From Phycisphaerales bacterium (GTDB lineage: Bacteria > Planctomycetota > Phycisphaerae > Phycisphaerales > SM1A02), in the NCBI GenBank assembly GCA_029242715.1, contig JAQWTL010000020.1:186001-250000 (forward strand): a DNA stretch of 64,000 bases, read 5' to 3'. The notes beneath the pieces are model-generated. The model was not told where the DNA came from and searched no databases. It worked only from the letters and a program-made list of their open reading frames with translations. Made by a program: the position numbers and the translations under genes. Below, in pieces: positions 25,163 through 34,964 of the stretch (position 1 is its first letter; each line of letters opens with the position of its first letter).

Positions 25163-26167
25163 TTAGAGGTTCCAAACGCTTGAAGCCCACGTCAGGCCCC
25201 CACCAAAGGCAACCAGCACGATTGTCTCTCCCTCCACCAGGCGTCCAGCCTTGTTCAACTCATCGAGGCAGAGGCCCACGGAGCCCGCAGAGGTGTTTCC
25301 ATAGCGGTCAATGTTCACATAGACCTTGTCATCCGGCAAACCAAGCTTCTCTTTGGCGGACTCGATGATCCTGATGTTCGACTGATGACAGACGAACTCT
25401 GAAACATCGTCGACCTTGAGATCGGTGGCTTTCAGAGCTTCCTTGATGACGTTCTTGAACTTGGAGACTGCAAATCGATAGACATCACGCCCATCCATTC
25501 GAAGCTTGCCCATGCGAATGCTTGTCTCAGTTGATCCCGGAGGGACATCAGATTCCTTGCGAGGAAGGTAGAGCGATGGCCAACTGGATCCATCAGCCTC
25601 CATCGTCTGAAAAATGCTGCCCTTTAACGGATCGTCATCTCGAACCAGAATGGCGGATCCCGCAGCATCTCCAAACAGTACGGACACTGTCCGCTCCTCG
25701 TAATCAACCGCCTTGGACATCGCATCACATCCAATGACCCCGATCGCACGATGCCGACCAGACCGAATCAGAGAATCAGCAAGGTTCAGCGCGTAAACGA
25801 AGCCGGAGCATGCCGCGACAATGTCGAATGCACCTGCTGGTGCTGCGTCGATCTCTGTCGCCACTCTGCAGGCATTGGAAGGACAGGTCATCTCAGAGGT
25901 CACGGAGGCGGCAATAATCAGGTCCAGATCGGAACCCTTCATGCCAGCATCATCCAAAGCACCCCGTATCGCCCGGCACTGGAGAGTGAACACCGACTCA
26001 TCATCAGTGCTGCAGATCCGTCGCTCGCCGATTCCGGTCCGCTGACGAATCCACTCGTCAGATGTGTCCATCATCCCGGCGAGATCCTCGTTGGTCAGCA
26101 CCTTCTTCGGCACAGCGGAACCTGTACCGGCGATGCGGACCCCGCATGGAAGCGAGGGATCGGGCAT
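25163..26167 (-). CDS. fabH: beta-ketoacyl-ACP synthase III
   Basis: FabH starts chain synthesis by condensing acyl-CoA with malonyl-ACP. The catalytic residues are visible: Cys in VAACSGFVYAL, His in FVCHQSNIRI and Asn in DRYGNTSAGS. 334 residues, standard. The ATG at 26167 overlaps the plsX stop by one base. Confidence 0.97.
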   Translation of the reverse strand: MPDPSLPCGVRIAGTGSAVPKKVLTNEDLAGMMDTSDEWIRQRTGIGERRICSTDDESVFTLQCRAIRGALDDAGMKGSDLDLIIAASVTSEMTCPSNACRVATEIDAAPAGAFDIVAACSGFVYALNLADSLIRSGRHRAIGVIGCDAMSKAVDYEERTVSVLFGDAAGSAILVRDDDPLKGSIFQTMEADGSSWPSLYLPRKESDVPPGSTETSIRMGKLRMDGRDVYRFAVSKFKNVIKEALKATDLKVDDVSEFVCHQSNIRIIESAKEKLGLPDDKVYVNIDRYGNTSAGSVGLCLDELNKAGRLVEGETIVLVAFGGGLTWASSVWNL

Positions 26168-27183
26168 CAGACCTCTACCTCAACGCTATCAAGGCGATCA
26201 CTGATTGCCTGGTTCACACCCGATATCACGTATCGACGGGCACGTTGTATCGCATTGGCGATCGTACGAGCCTCGCTGGATCCATGGCAGATAAGGCATA
26301 CGCCATTGACGCCCATCAATGGAGCCCCGCCATACTCGTGATAGTCATACTCCTCGTAGAGCCTGCGAAGCACGGGCTTGAATTGCTCTGCGAGCTTGGG
26401 ATCTTCTTCCTTGGCCAATGAGGCGATCTTCTTGATGATGCCACTGGAAAGGCCCTCGGCAAGTTTGAGAGTCACGTTGCCGGTCACGCCATCGCAGACG
26501 ACCACGTCTGCAGCTCCATCAAAGACCACCCGGCCTTCGACGTAGCCGATGTAGTTCACGCAATCACCATCACGCATCATGTCCCGAGCCTTCTGAAGGT
26601 CCTCGGTTCCCTTGTTCTCTTCGCCTCCGACGTTCATGAGTCCAACACGTGGCGAATCAATGCCGAGCATGTGACTGGCATACACGCTGCCCATCACGCC
26701 ATACTGCATGAGGTGATGCGGCTTGGGCTCGATGTTGGCCCCGACATCAATGAAGGTTACAGGGCCAGAAAATGTCGGAATGACGGCTGCAATGCCCGGC
26801 CGTGCAACGGAAGCCAATCGCCTCATGTGCATCTGGGCTGCTGCTACGAATGCACCTGTATTGCCCGCAGAGATCACGACATCCAGCTGACCGTGCTTGG
26901 ATTTGCGAGAGGCCTCGCGGCACAGGACAACCAGGGAACTATCTGATTTGGTACGAACCGCCTCCACTGGCGATTCATCCATGGCAACAACTTCAGTTGT
27001 TGCCACCACCTCGACCCTTGAGTCCGTGCACTCGTTGGTTGTCATCCAGGATTCGATGGCCGCCTGATCACCAAAGAGAACGAGACGGTCACCTTCATCG
27101 AGATGCGCCAGCCCAGGTGTTACCCCATCCAGGATTTCCTGAGGGGCATGATCCCCACCCATGACATCGAGACCGATGCGCAT
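26167..27183 (-). CDS. plsX: phosphate acyltransferase
   Basis: PlsX converts acyl-ACP to acyl-phosphate for membrane phospholipid synthesis at the inner membrane surface. It opens with the typical IGLDVMGGDHAPQEIL and has ISAGNTGAFVAA, IDVGANIEPKP and GVTGNVTLKLAEG. Length 338 aa. It lies directly after rpmF, the usual bacterial order. Confidence 0.97.
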   Translation of the reverse strand: MRIGLDVMGGDHAPQEILDGVTPGLAHLDEGDRLVLFGDQAAIESWMTTNECTDSRVEVVATTEVVAMDESPVEAVRTKSDSSLVVLCREASRKSKHGQLDVVISAGNTGAFVAAAQMHMRRLASVARPGIAAVIPTFSGPVTFIDVGANIEPKPHHLMQYGVMGSVYASHMLGIDSPRVGLMNVGGEENKGTEDLQKARDMMRDGDCVNYIGYVEGRVVFDGAADVVVCDGVTGNVTLKLAEGLSSGIIKKIASLAKEEDPKLAEQFKPVLRRLYEEYDYHEYGGAPLMGVNGVCLICHGSSEARTIANAIQRARRYVISGVNQAISDRLDSVEVEV

Positions 27184-27186
27184 GGA

Positions 27187-27369
27187 CTACTCGGTTCCAG
27201 TCGTGATGGTCAGACCAGGTCGCACGTAGCCACACTGGCGACAGGCTGCATGAGGTTGCCGTGGATTACCGCAGTTCGGGCACGTCACGAGATGTGAACG
27301 AGTCAGAGCGTGATGCGAACGACGCTTACGTTTGCGGCTTGGCGATGTACGAAAGGCTGGAACAGCCAT
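27187..27369 (-). CDS. rpmF: 50S ribosomal protein L32
   Basis: A 60-residue L32. It starts MAVPAFRTSPSRKRKRRSHHAL and carries the zinc-binding CPNC and CRQC pairs. I use ATG 27369, with AGAGGT upstream, rather than the longer open frame to 27438. It is the first gene of the rpmF-plsX-fab operon; the yceD-type gene that often precedes rpmF is absent. Confidence 0.95.
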   Translation of the reverse strand: MAVPAFRTSPSRKRKRRSHHALTRSHLVTCPNCGNPRQPHAACRQCGYVRPGLTITTGTE

Positions 27370-27422
27370 ATCTGAACCTCTCAAATCCTCGGGCTGCGTT
27401 GACGGGCCCTGGTAAATGCGGC

Positions 27423-27460
27423 CTTGAAGGCCCTTCAAGCGAGTCTGAGAAGCCCTCAGA
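27423..27460 (-). promoter_or_regulatory. two hairpins in the rpmF-plsX-fab leader
   Basis: TCTGAG/CTCAGA (27444-27460) and CTTGAAG/CTTCAAG (27423-27439) form two adjacent perfect stems of 6 and 7 bp between the promoter and rpmF. They may control L32 or operon expression; no T-run follows either. Confidence 0.45.
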
Positions 27461-27479
27461 CGTCGCTGACCAAGGAGGC

Positions 27480-27508
27480 ACTGTACGAGCGAGGAGGTCC
27501 AGTGTCAA
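27480..27508 (-). promoter_or_regulatory. promoter of the rpmF-plsX-fab operon
   Basis: On the minus strand a perfect TTGACA (27508-27503) and TACAGT (27485-27480) are 17 bases apart. This gives a leader of about 100 bases before rpmF. It is the best sigma-70 match in the window. Confidence 0.75.
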
Positions 27509-27613
27509 TGAAATTGACTCATTGCAACGCTGTCAAGGCTTCAAACGAGGGGCACGGGCTCAGGCTGACTAAACCCGTGACCCGATAAACGGATCAATCA
27601 ATGATCTGCAGGG

Positions 27614-28834
27614 TCACATGAGATGCAGCCATTCCTTGAAGAGGAAATCAAACCGCTCGGTGAGCAGAGTAATACGGCCCATCACGGTCAATCCAAATGC
27701 GGCTCCGAATGTGACCATGAGCACGAAAATACCCCCACGAGCTGCTTTACCTACGGCACCCTTGTGCTCCATGGAGAAGAAGAAGTAGATCAGGCACAAC
27801 AACACACCCACCAGAATGACGATGGCCCCGACCGAGTTCCAAAGATCGAACTGTCCGTTTGCATTTTCTGCCCAGAGTGTGGTGATCGTGCCCTTGATCT
27901 GCAGCAGGAAATCCGATTCCAGGTGAGAGGTAAGTCGAAAACCTGCTGTGGCACCAATGATGAATGCCAACGGCCAACGCGCAATCCAGCCACCCTTAGG
28001 CAGCAGACGACACACCAGCATGATCGCCAGGATCCCTGGAATGACGTACACCCAGTCCCAGTCGTAACTCCACGGCAATCCTGGTGATGTCCATTCACGG
28101 ACCAATCCCGGGAACAAGTTGATCAACAACTGATCAACGATACCCGTATAGAACGCATAAGCCATCGCATAGCCTGCCGATGAACCGACAAGAATAGCCT
28201 CAGCAGTTTTATAAAACGGATTGTCGCCACACAGGAATGACATGATGGCCAATGTGAAAATCGCAGCCAGCCAAATGCCAACTGTTCGACTCACGGAAAA
28301 AGTGGCATTCGCAGGACGATCCGCTGCAGGCATGTTGTATGGAAGGCTTGATGTCACTTCCCATGACGAGACCGTTCCGGTTGCGGTCATGCCTTCCTTA
28401 GCCTCTTGATCGGTTGGAAGCCATGACACAGATGTGGCGGTTCCGGTCAAGTGAACCATGTCTACCGGATTACCGGCCTCGACTCTGGATTGGACCTGCT
28501 TTGAAACAGCATCTGTATATGCCTTTTCACCAACCTCAGACGTAAAGGCCTTGTTTTCTTCTGTCGTAGCGATGACTCGCTCGCCAGAAATCTCTGCCCC
28601 ATTCGAGACCGCCTCACGGGCCTCTCCCGATATCTTGGGCAACCACTCATCAATTGAATTCGTCGATGAATACTGCGTATAGCTTTCTGTTTCTGAGACG
28701 ACATAAACCTGACCCGCATTCAGGGTGAAGTACGCCACGAACATGCCAATGACCATGAGTACGACGACCACGCTCCATCCCAGGAGTGCGCCGCCACTAG
28801 CCTTTGGTACTGGTGTGTGTGTTCCTTTTGTCAT
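27614..28834 (-). CDS. polytopic membrane protein, last gene of the GlmL-type operon
   Basis: A 406-residue membrane protein: an N-terminal helix (WSVVVVLMVIGMFVAYFTL), an extracytoplasmic domain of about 140 residues rich in Thr, Ser and Glu, then about six helices including WLAAIFTLAIMSFLCG and WVYVIPGILAIMLVCRLL, and a loop with GLPWSYDWDW. No family recognised. The start is ATG 28834, overlapping the upstream stop as TGATG; a TTG three bases upstream is less likely. It is the last of eight coupled minus-strand genes. Confidence 0.72.
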   Translation of the reverse strand: MTKGTHTPVPKASGGALLGWSVVVVLMVIGMFVAYFTLNAGQVYVVSETESYTQYSSTNSIDEWLPKISGEAREAVSNGAEISGERVIATTEENKAFTSEVGEKAYTDAVSKQVQSRVEAGNPVDMVHLTGTATSVSWLPTDQEAKEGMTATGTVSSWEVTSSLPYNMPAADRPANATFSVSRTVGIWLAAIFTLAIMSFLCGDNPFYKTAEAILVGSSAGYAMAYAFYTGIVDQLLINLFPGLVREWTSPGLPWSYDWDWVYVIPGILAIMLVCRLLPKGGWIARWPLAFIIGATAGFRLTSHLESDFLLQIKGTITTLWAENANGQFDLWNSVGAIVILVGVLLCLIYFFFSMEHKGAVGKAARGGIFVLMVTFGAAFGLTVMGRITLLTERFDFLFKEWLHLM

Positions 28835-29703
28835 CAAGCACCCCCCCGCCTGCGGTCCAGGATGAAGATCAGGTTGCCCAGCAGGATCAGAACCACCATC
28901 AACAGGTGAGCAACGAACTGCGGACCCATTCGCTGGAATGCAGCAGTAGTCGAGAAACGTGCATTTATCATCTCATCAGTAGCCAAAGATGGATACTGCT
29001 CAAGAAGAATCTGCTCATAACCGGCGGCACCTTTGATGGCCGCCAACAAGCCAGCCATCGGGTCCGGTATGTAGGGATACAGCAGCGGCGCCTGAACGCC
29101 GGTACATCCCGCAACCAATGGCAGGCCTGCAGGCGTTGCTGCATACTGAACCCACTGCTTGGCTCCAGGGTCGCCCGCACAGACATTCACGATGAGATCC
29201 ATGGCCTTGGCTGACTTGATGTTCGCGGTCATCGGAATTTTATTCAGCGACTGCTTGCGGGAGTCAGTGATGAACAACTGCTTCCAGTCCACAATGATGT
29301 TCTTGATCACGGCTTCGCCACCTGGCTTATAGCCGAATGACATGAAATTCTCGCCGTACTTAAGACCCTCAAACTCGGTCTCGAGAATCTTCATCGCGTC
29401 TTCGATGAATGGCTCTCCAAGAGGCCAGAGACACATGAAGTAGACCTTGTGTCTCTTGAACCCGCAGTGACGAGCAAATGCATTCGCCATGGGAAGCAGT
29501 TCGCCCTGGGACCCTGGATCGAAGTCAAATGAAAGCAGCACACGGGATCCATCTGGAAGATCCTCGATGGCATCGAAGACACTGCGATCCATCATGGTGG
29601 CATTGTTGGGTGGCAGGAATCGAAGAAGGATCGGCAATGCAACAGCAACACCCATCAACAGGAAGATCCAACGACGATCAAGATTTCGGAGGAAATTCAT
29701 CAT
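28834..29703 (-). CDS. two-helix membrane protein of the GlmL-type operon
   Basis: A 289-residue protein with one hydrophobic helix at each end (WIFLLMGVAVALPILLRFL and FVAHLLMVVLILLGNLIFIL) and a domain of about 220 residues between. The middle has alternating strand and helix (SRVLLSFDFDPGSQGELLPMA, KVYFMCLWPLGEPFI) like a Rossmann-type domain, but no motif gives an activity. GGAGGA 7 bases before ATG 29703 fixes the start. Three bases separate it from the upstream gene. Confidence 0.7.
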   Translation of the reverse strand: MMNFLRNLDRRWIFLLMGVAVALPILLRFLPPNNATMMDRSVFDAIEDLPDGSRVLLSFDFDPGSQGELLPMANAFARHCGFKRHKVYFMCLWPLGEPFIEDAMKILETEFEGLKYGENFMSFGYKPGGEAVIKNIIVDWKQLFITDSRKQSLNKIPMTANIKSAKAMDLIVNVCAGDPGAKQWVQYAATPAGLPLVAGCTGVQAPLLYPYIPDPMAGLLAAIKGAAGYEQILLEQYPSLATDEMINARFSTTAAFQRMGPQFVAHLLMVVLILLGNLIFILDRRRGGA

Positions 29704-29706
29704 GGA

Positions 29707-30600
29707 TCAGTCCTCCGACCCGAGGTAAGAACGATCAATACCCAACAGCACCTTCAAGGAGACCGACACGATGCCAAGAGCAATGCCGATCATGATGGCC
29801 CTGTTGCCCGCCTTCTGAGGAACATCAAGGATGACCTGAGTCAGGTTTTCAAGGCGAAGCCCATTGACCAGTTGGTACCACCAGCCGGTCATATGAGCAT
29901 TGACCTCAGTCGCGGTTGCCTGCTGGGCCGCGGACATTTGATCAAACGACATGCCTGCATAGGACATGTCAACCAATGGGACTCCATTCTGAACCTGAAT
30001 CCCAATGGCTTGGGCCAGGGTCTGCATTTCCGTTGGGAAGCTCGCGACATACGAAGCGAGGTCTGGAAGGAAACTGGTGAGCCACACACCCGCATAGATC
30101 TGTCCAAGAAGAACGATGAATGCGGTTCCCAACAGCAGCGTCGCTTCGACATTCTTGGCACGGAAAGCCCGGAATGCAGCAGAAGCGATATAGAACGCCA
30201 GCATGGCAAACATGGTCGCTGTCAGTGGCTTGTAAACGTAGGAGTAGATCCACCAGAACGGTACGCCTTCCTGTGAAACCAGGGGAGCCGTCCAGGGATT
30301 GTCAGGAGCTGTCATCGTCGGCAGAGCGCCAATCTTGAAAACGCCGACTGCCAAGGTGCCAAAGAACGCAAGGAGCGTAATGGCACCATATGCCCAGCCA
30401 GGTCGCTTGTTGGAGATCTTGGACAGGTTCAACATGATGAGGTTGCCTGCACCAAGAACCATGGCACCGGCAGCCAGAATGATGAACATCTCCATCGCGG
30501 TAGCGCCCCACTCTTCCGTATACGGAATGAAGTAGGTGGCGATCAGCAGGAAGCCGACCAACGCTGCGATGAGAAGTGGAATCGTCCGCTTTGCAAGCAT
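29707..30600 (-). CDS. six-helix membrane protein of the GlmL-type operon
   Basis: A 297-residue integral membrane protein with about six helices: TIPLLIAALVGFLLIATYF, MFIILAAGAMVLGAGNLIML, YGAITLLAFFGTLAVGVF, ATMFAMLAFYIASAAF, TLLLGTAFIVLLGQIYAGVW and IMIGIALGIVSVSLKVLL. A loop of about 85 residues sits before the last helix. No known transporter motif. The ATG at 30600 overlaps the stop of the preceding gene by one base. Confidence 0.72.
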   Translation of the reverse strand: MLAKRTIPLLIAALVGFLLIATYFIPYTEEWGATAMEMFIILAAGAMVLGAGNLIMLNLSKISNKRPGWAYGAITLLAFFGTLAVGVFKIGALPTMTAPDNPWTAPLVSQEGVPFWWIYSYVYKPLTATMFAMLAFYIASAAFRAFRAKNVEATLLLGTAFIVLLGQIYAGVWLTSFLPDLASYVASFPTEMQTLAQAIGIQVQNGVPLVDMSYAGMSFDQMSAAQQATATEVNAHMTGWWYQLVNGLRLENLTQVILDVPQKAGNRAIMIGIALGIVSVSLKVLLGIDRSYLGSED

Positions 30601-31985
30601 CAGTTCCCTCCTTCTTGAATGGCTGGCTGAGCGTCTTGATCTGCTTCCATGAGCCGATTCAATTCGCCATCAAGCACAGCAATCTTGAGTTCATTTGGAA
30701 CCAATCCATCCTCACCCAGGACATTGTTCTTGATGTAGAGTTCGGCAACTCGAATCGGCTTGCTTGCTGGAACAACTGTTGCCAACGTCGCAAGCAGACA
30801 ACCGAGTATCAACAGGAAGGCGGCAATCACTTTGCCAAGGTCCTGCCCCTTGAGTGATCCAAGTTGCTCCGGATCATTCGACAGGTAGGCAGAAGCCGCG
30901 AAGAACTCTTCGCCGATCAAGGTGTAGTCACATGCCGCCACAAAGAATGGCAACTGGGAAGGCATCGCCGTACCCGCAATCTGGATCGCCCCGATTGAGT
31001 TGGCCGTTTCTGCAAGAATCAGTGATTCAGCATAGAAGGCACCCATGTAGAAGCAGGCAGCGGGTTTCTCACGAACCATCGCACCCTGAACACCAGCCGT
31101 ATAGCCAAACTGCTCATCTGTGAGGTAGTAGATGTTGTCTTCGTTATAGGCATCGGGACGACCTTCACCGAGATAGGCGGCCTCAACCGTCTCCCGAGCA
31201 GTCGTCATGACCAGGGATCGAGCGGTTGGAACCTTCAGTTCAGCGTCATATTGTGCTGCCGTGCGAGCAACATTCGACAACACCGTGATGCCGGCAACTG
31301 TCTGGATATCGTTGATATCCAGAATGCCTGGGACAAAGAGAACAGGCTTGCCCATTTCAGTTGAACGGCCAACCGCCTCTGTAACCGCCTCGAGACCAGC
31401 AATTGGCCTGACTTTGATCTTGCCACCACGCTTGGCATAGAATACGAAGTACACGATCACGATGCTGATGATCATCATGATGATGAAGAACCAGAGCTTT
31501 CCCTGGTTGATGTATTCCATCTTGGCGATGACAGGTGCTGCCGCACTTGATACTGGCGAGTACGTACCGCCGGGTCCAGTGGCCGCAATGCCATACATGT
31601 AGGCCACATCCGGCTCTACATTCTCATCGAGGAACTGGCTTACGGAATATGGAACCGTGCCCACAGGCTGATTGGCTTCGTAGTCGAAGTCATCAGCAAA
31701 TCCAAGTTCACCTGGCCCTGCAGCTGCCTCTGCGCCACTCTCAAGAGCGAGTGCGCTGGGAACAACCTTTCGATAGATCGCGTACCCATTGATGGGACGT
31801 GATCCATCAGCTGCCAGATGATCTTCAGACGACAGGCTCCATTTCACCAGAACTTGTCCGCCGATGTCATCGGGCACATCTTCTGCAAACACGTCGGTGG
31901 GACCTGCCAGAGTCACAACCTGCCCACGGGTAACCGAGGGCAAACTGACCAGCAGGGCCAGGAGGAGAACCAGGGCTCTTGTCAT
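30600..31985 (-). CDS. fibronectin-like/DUF6754-type membrane protein
   Basis: A 461-residue protein: signal peptide (LVLLLALLVSLPSV), an extracytoplasmic beta domain up to about residue 160 with fibronectin type III-like features (GGQVLVKWSLSSEDH, YAIYRKV), a helix (LWFFIIMMIISIVIVYFVFY), a cytoplasmic alpha/beta part with GKPVLFVPGILDINDIQTVAG, and a second helix near the end. It resembles the uncharacterised DUF6754 type as I recall it. The ATG at 31985 is preferred over GTG 31994 because AGGAG is 8 bases before it. Confidence 0.7.
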   Translation of the reverse strand: MTRALVLLLALLVSLPSVTRGQVVTLAGPTDVFAEDVPDDIGGQVLVKWSLSSEDHLAADGSRPINGYAIYRKVVPSALALESGAEAAAGPGELGFADDFDYEANQPVGTVPYSVSQFLDENVEPDVAYMYGIAATGPGGTYSPVSSAAAPVIAKMEYINQGKLWFFIIMMIISIVIVYFVFYAKRGGKIKVRPIAGLEAVTEAVGRSTEMGKPVLFVPGILDINDIQTVAGITVLSNVARTAAQYDAELKVPTARSLVMTTARETVEAAYLGEGRPDAYNEDNIYYLTDEQFGYTAGVQGAMVREKPAACFYMGAFYAESLILAETANSIGAIQIAGTAMPSQLPFFVAACDYTLIGEEFFAASAYLSNDPEQLGSLKGQDLGKVIAAFLLILGCLLATLATVVPASKPIRVAELYIKNNVLGEDGLVPNELKIAVLDGELNRLMEADQDAQPAIQEGGN

Positions 31986-31990
31986 GCCAC

Positions 31991-33115
31991 TCACTCCTCG
32001 ATCAGTTCCACGTTGGCCCGTGGCACGATGGCCTTTTCACCGGAGGGGAACGTAACCTCCAGTACACGGGCTTTGGATCCGGAACCCAGAACATGTGGTT
32101 CAGTTGGCAAGCCTGAAACAGTGCCAATCATCCCGAACCAGGGATCCCGAATCACTCGAAGCTGCCGGCCGGTTTCCAGCTGACCTTCTTCGAATTTCTT
32201 GTTCTTGTCTGATGCTGGTGGTGAGTTCAACGGAACGATGATCTCAGGTCGCATGACACCAGCACGAATCTGCGTCGCACCATTCACAGAAGCATCCTGA
32301 CCTTCAAAGTCATGAAGCATGGCAAACGTGCGTTCAGCCATGGAGATTTCGCCGAAACCTTCGGTCACGATGACCGTGATACCCAACTCTTCTCGGCCTG
32401 TAATCGCAACCCCAAGGTCATACCCGAGGAGCTGTTTGAGATCCTGATCATCAATGCCACCGCTGATGATGGCCGCCACCTTGATTTCTTGAGCCTTCTT
32501 GATGGCCTCAATCGTCATGCGGGCACCGCCTATGACGATGCAACCTTCCATGTCTGGTGTCACAAGATCTGGAGTCAAGTCCTGATCATGAGACGTCCCA
32601 ACGACCCGGATGGTTCCATGAGTTTCACCCCCGACACCAAAGATACCCTGCACATAGGCAACATCTGTCTCGATTTCACACCCTTCACCGGGTGCAACAC
32701 TGACAACCTTGCCACTGATATAGGCACGAACCTGAACCGGCAGAGGGGCCCCACGAACGATGACCTGACCAGTCACCGGCGAGACCGTTTCAACAGTTCC
32801 TTCAAATCGAGAATGGACGATGGTCTTAAACATGCCGAAGAGGCCCTTGCTCTGTGCAAGCGGCTCATCCAAAGCAATGGGCTCACCTTCCTTCTTCAAC
32901 ATGCAACTGACAACATCTGCTGGCGGAAGAGACATCTGATTCGCAAGGTTGATGGGATGTACATCGCCTGGAAGATTGGTTTCCGCAACAATATTGTCGG
33001 CCGAGACCTGATCACCTTCTTGAACACGGACTTCGCCTGCAATCGGCAGCCGACGCATGATCCGGTGCTTCTTGTGCTGAGTTACCAGCAATCCAGGGGT
33101 ATAAGCCTTGGCCAC
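31991..33115 (-). CDS. sandwich-hybrid / KOW-like protein of the GlmL-type operon
   Basis: A 374-residue soluble protein. The N-terminal part repeats hybrid-motif strands (LPIAGEVRVQEGDQVSADNIVAE; SRFEGTVETVSPVTGQVIVRG) as in biotinyl or RnfC-like domains; the middle (MEGCIVIGGARMTIEAIKKAQE, AAIISGGIDDQDLKQLLG) is an alpha/beta domain; the end (RVIRDPWFGMIGTVSGLP) resembles a KOW/SH3-like barrel. No Lys for biotin attachment was recognised. GTG at 33115 with TAGGAGC upstream. It probably links the ATPase to the membrane parts. Confidence 0.68.
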   Translation of the reverse strand: MAKAYTPGLLVTQHKKHRIMRRLPIAGEVRVQEGDQVSADNIVAETNLPGDVHPINLANQMSLPPADVVSCMLKKEGEPIALDEPLAQSKGLFGMFKTIVHSRFEGTVETVSPVTGQVIVRGAPLPVQVRAYISGKVVSVAPGEGCEIETDVAYVQGIFGVGGETHGTIRVVGTSHDQDLTPDLVTPDMEGCIVIGGARMTIEAIKKAQEIKVAAIISGGIDDQDLKQLLGYDLGVAITGREELGITVIVTEGFGEISMAERTFAMLHDFEGQDASVNGATQIRAGVMRPEIIVPLNSPPASDKNKKFEEGQLETGRQLRVIRDPWFGMIGTVSGLPTEPHVLGSGSKARVLEVTFPSGEKAIVPRANVELIEE

Positions 33116-33137
33116 AATAGTGCTCCTACCGGGTGCC

Positions 33138-34964
33138 TCAGACGCCCACGGCCTGTGCTTCTTCTACATAAACTTCAAGCGCATTCAGCCACTTCTGAAC
33201 TGTTGACTGGCAGGACGATCTGTCTTCTGGAAGCGCCAATGGTCGACCTCTCCCATCGAGAATCAGGCCCACAGTACCGCCATGGACTGTTCTCTGCACT
33301 TTCTTGCCGGGTCCTTCACCAAGGTTGATGCCTCGAGCTGGCGACAGTGTGATTGTTCCAGTTTCGCCCTGATCCAGGGGGAGCAATGACATCTCGCCGC
33401 CAGTGATTTCTCCGGAATCAGTCTTGTCACCTGTCAGCTCATATTTGAAGCACAACTTTCCTGGCTTGGGCTGCCCCGCTGCACAGACACTCGTGCCCAG
33501 ATAAACCAGACAATCACGATCAAATACCTGCTCAGCAGCCTTGGCATGCACACTTGAAAGCACACCAAGATGGGGCATCATGAAGATGGAGTCCTTGGCC
33601 AGCATGGTCACACCCTCGGGCTCAAAGGCATCAATCAGCATCATTGCTGTCTGGTGCATTCGTGGGGCATGGCTCAACACGCCGCCTGAGGCAACGAGAA
33701 GATCCAAGGCCATGTTGTTCACGATCGTCTGACCACTGGTCTGCTGACTGAAGGTGTCACCGACTGTTCGTTGCTGCTGAACACCCTTGAGTGTCGTCGC
33801 AAATTCCTTGTGCTGCTTGTACGCGAGCCGCAGGGCTTCACGTGCAACAGCCTGCTCGAACATCAATGCTTCCTTGGTCTGGGGAATCGTCGTGGGACGG
33901 ATCATCTTGTTCTTGACATGATTCCGGAGCTCTCGCTCGTTCATATCGAACGGGACCCATCGAAGCACATTCGGCATCGTGGCCTCGGCACAGACATTCG
34001 AGATGGAATAGGACATGCCGAGGTTGGCACTGACCGTCCGGTTGAAGGTCTTGTCAAAGACGCTGAAGACGTCCGTGGTCGCGCCGCCAATATCGACACC
34101 CACGACATTGATGTCCTGGATTCGGGCGACTGTCTGAAGGATGTCCCCCACCGCACCTGGGGTGGGCATGATGGGTGCTCCGGTCCAGCCCATGAGCTTG
34201 TCATAGCCGGGAGCCTGAGCCATCACGTGCTCAAGAAAGATGTCATGAATCTTGTCGCGGGCGGGGCCCAGATTTTCTCGTTCAAGAACCGGACGCAGGT
34301 TGTCCACGATCTGCAGATCAAATCCGCCTTCACTGAAGACTTCACTGACCGCATCGCGTGCATCCTTGTTGCCCGCGTAGATGATCGGCATTGAATAGTC
34401 ACTGCCAAAGCGAGGCTGCGGTTTTGCTGGAGCCACGAGTTCAGAAATCTGAACCACCTTGTCGGCTGTCCCTCCATCGGTTCCGCCTGAAATCAAGATC
34501 ATGTCTGGTCGGAGATCACGGATCCGCTGGATCTGATCATGAGGTCGGCGACCATCATTTGCAGCAATCACATCCATGACGATGGAACCGGCACCCAAAG
34601 CGGCTCGTTTGGCGCTGGCGGCTGTCATTTCGGCAATGACACCAGCAACCATCATCTGAAGACCGCCTCCAGCACTGGAGGTGGAGATATAGATGTCGCA
34701 TCCTGCAGTATCTGTCGCTGGCGTGATGATTCGTCCGTCGTCACCGACAAGTTGACGCCCAGCCAACTCCCCAATCTCGGTAACGGAGTTGACGACACCC
34801 ATGGTGACATCTGCAAAGGGCTTTTCGACCGTTGTCGGAGCCTCTCCACGATGAGTCTGGCGGTACTCACCATCCACATATTGAATGAGAATGGCCTTTG
34901 TGGTCGTACTTCCACAATCAGTTGCAAGGATAACCTTGATCTGGTCAGGGTCGATTTTAGTCAT
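33138..34964 (-). CDS. GlmL/MutL-family actin-like ATPase
   Basis: A 608-residue protein of the GlmL (methylaspartate mutase accessory, also called MutL) family. The phosphate motifs of actin/Hsp70-type ATPases are visible: ATDCGSTTTKAIL near the start and GVDIGGATTDVFS in the middle, with LLVASGGVLSHAP as the adenosine-type motif. GlmL proteins are thought to support B12-dependent glutamate mutase, but no GlmS or GlmE subunit or DxHxxG B12 motif occurs in the window. ATG 34964 overlaps the upstream stop by 8 bases. Confidence 0.85.
   Translation of the reverse strand: MTKIDPDQIKVILATDCGSTTTKAILIQYVDGEYRQTHRGEAPTTVEKPFADVTMGVVNSVTEIGELAGRQLVGDDGRIITPATDTAGCDIYISTSSAGGGLQMMVAGVIAEMTAASAKRAALGAGSIVMDVIAANDGRRPHDQIQRIRDLRPDMILISGGTDGGTADKVVQISELVAPAKPQPRFGSDYSMPIIYAGNKDARDAVSEVFSEGGFDLQIVDNLRPVLERENLGPARDKIHDIFLEHVMAQAPGYDKLMGWTGAPIMPTPGAVGDILQTVARIQDINVVGVDIGGATTDVFSVFDKTFNRTVSANLGMSYSISNVCAEATMPNVLRWVPFDMNERELRNHVKNKMIRPTTIPQTKEALMFEQAVAREALRLAYKQHKEFATTLKGVQQQRTVGDTFSQQTSGQTIVNNMALDLLVASGGVLSHAPRMHQTAMMLIDAFEPEGVTMLAKDSIFMMPHLGVLSSVHAKAAEQVFDRDCLVYLGTSVCAAGQPKPGKLCFKYELTGDKTDSGEITGGEMSLLPLDQGETGTITLSPARGINLGEGPGKKVQRTVHGGTVGLILDGRGRPLALPEDRSSCQSTVQKWLNALEVYVEEAQAVGV

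Noticed and set aside
32312-33328. 338-codon plus-strand open frame
   Set aside because: Antisense to the operon genes at 31991-34964, which have good Shine-Dalgarno sites and domain features.
33138-34964. Complete glutamate mutase system
   Set aside because: Only the GlmL-type ATPase is present; no GlmS or GlmE sequence or B12-binding motif occurs nearby.
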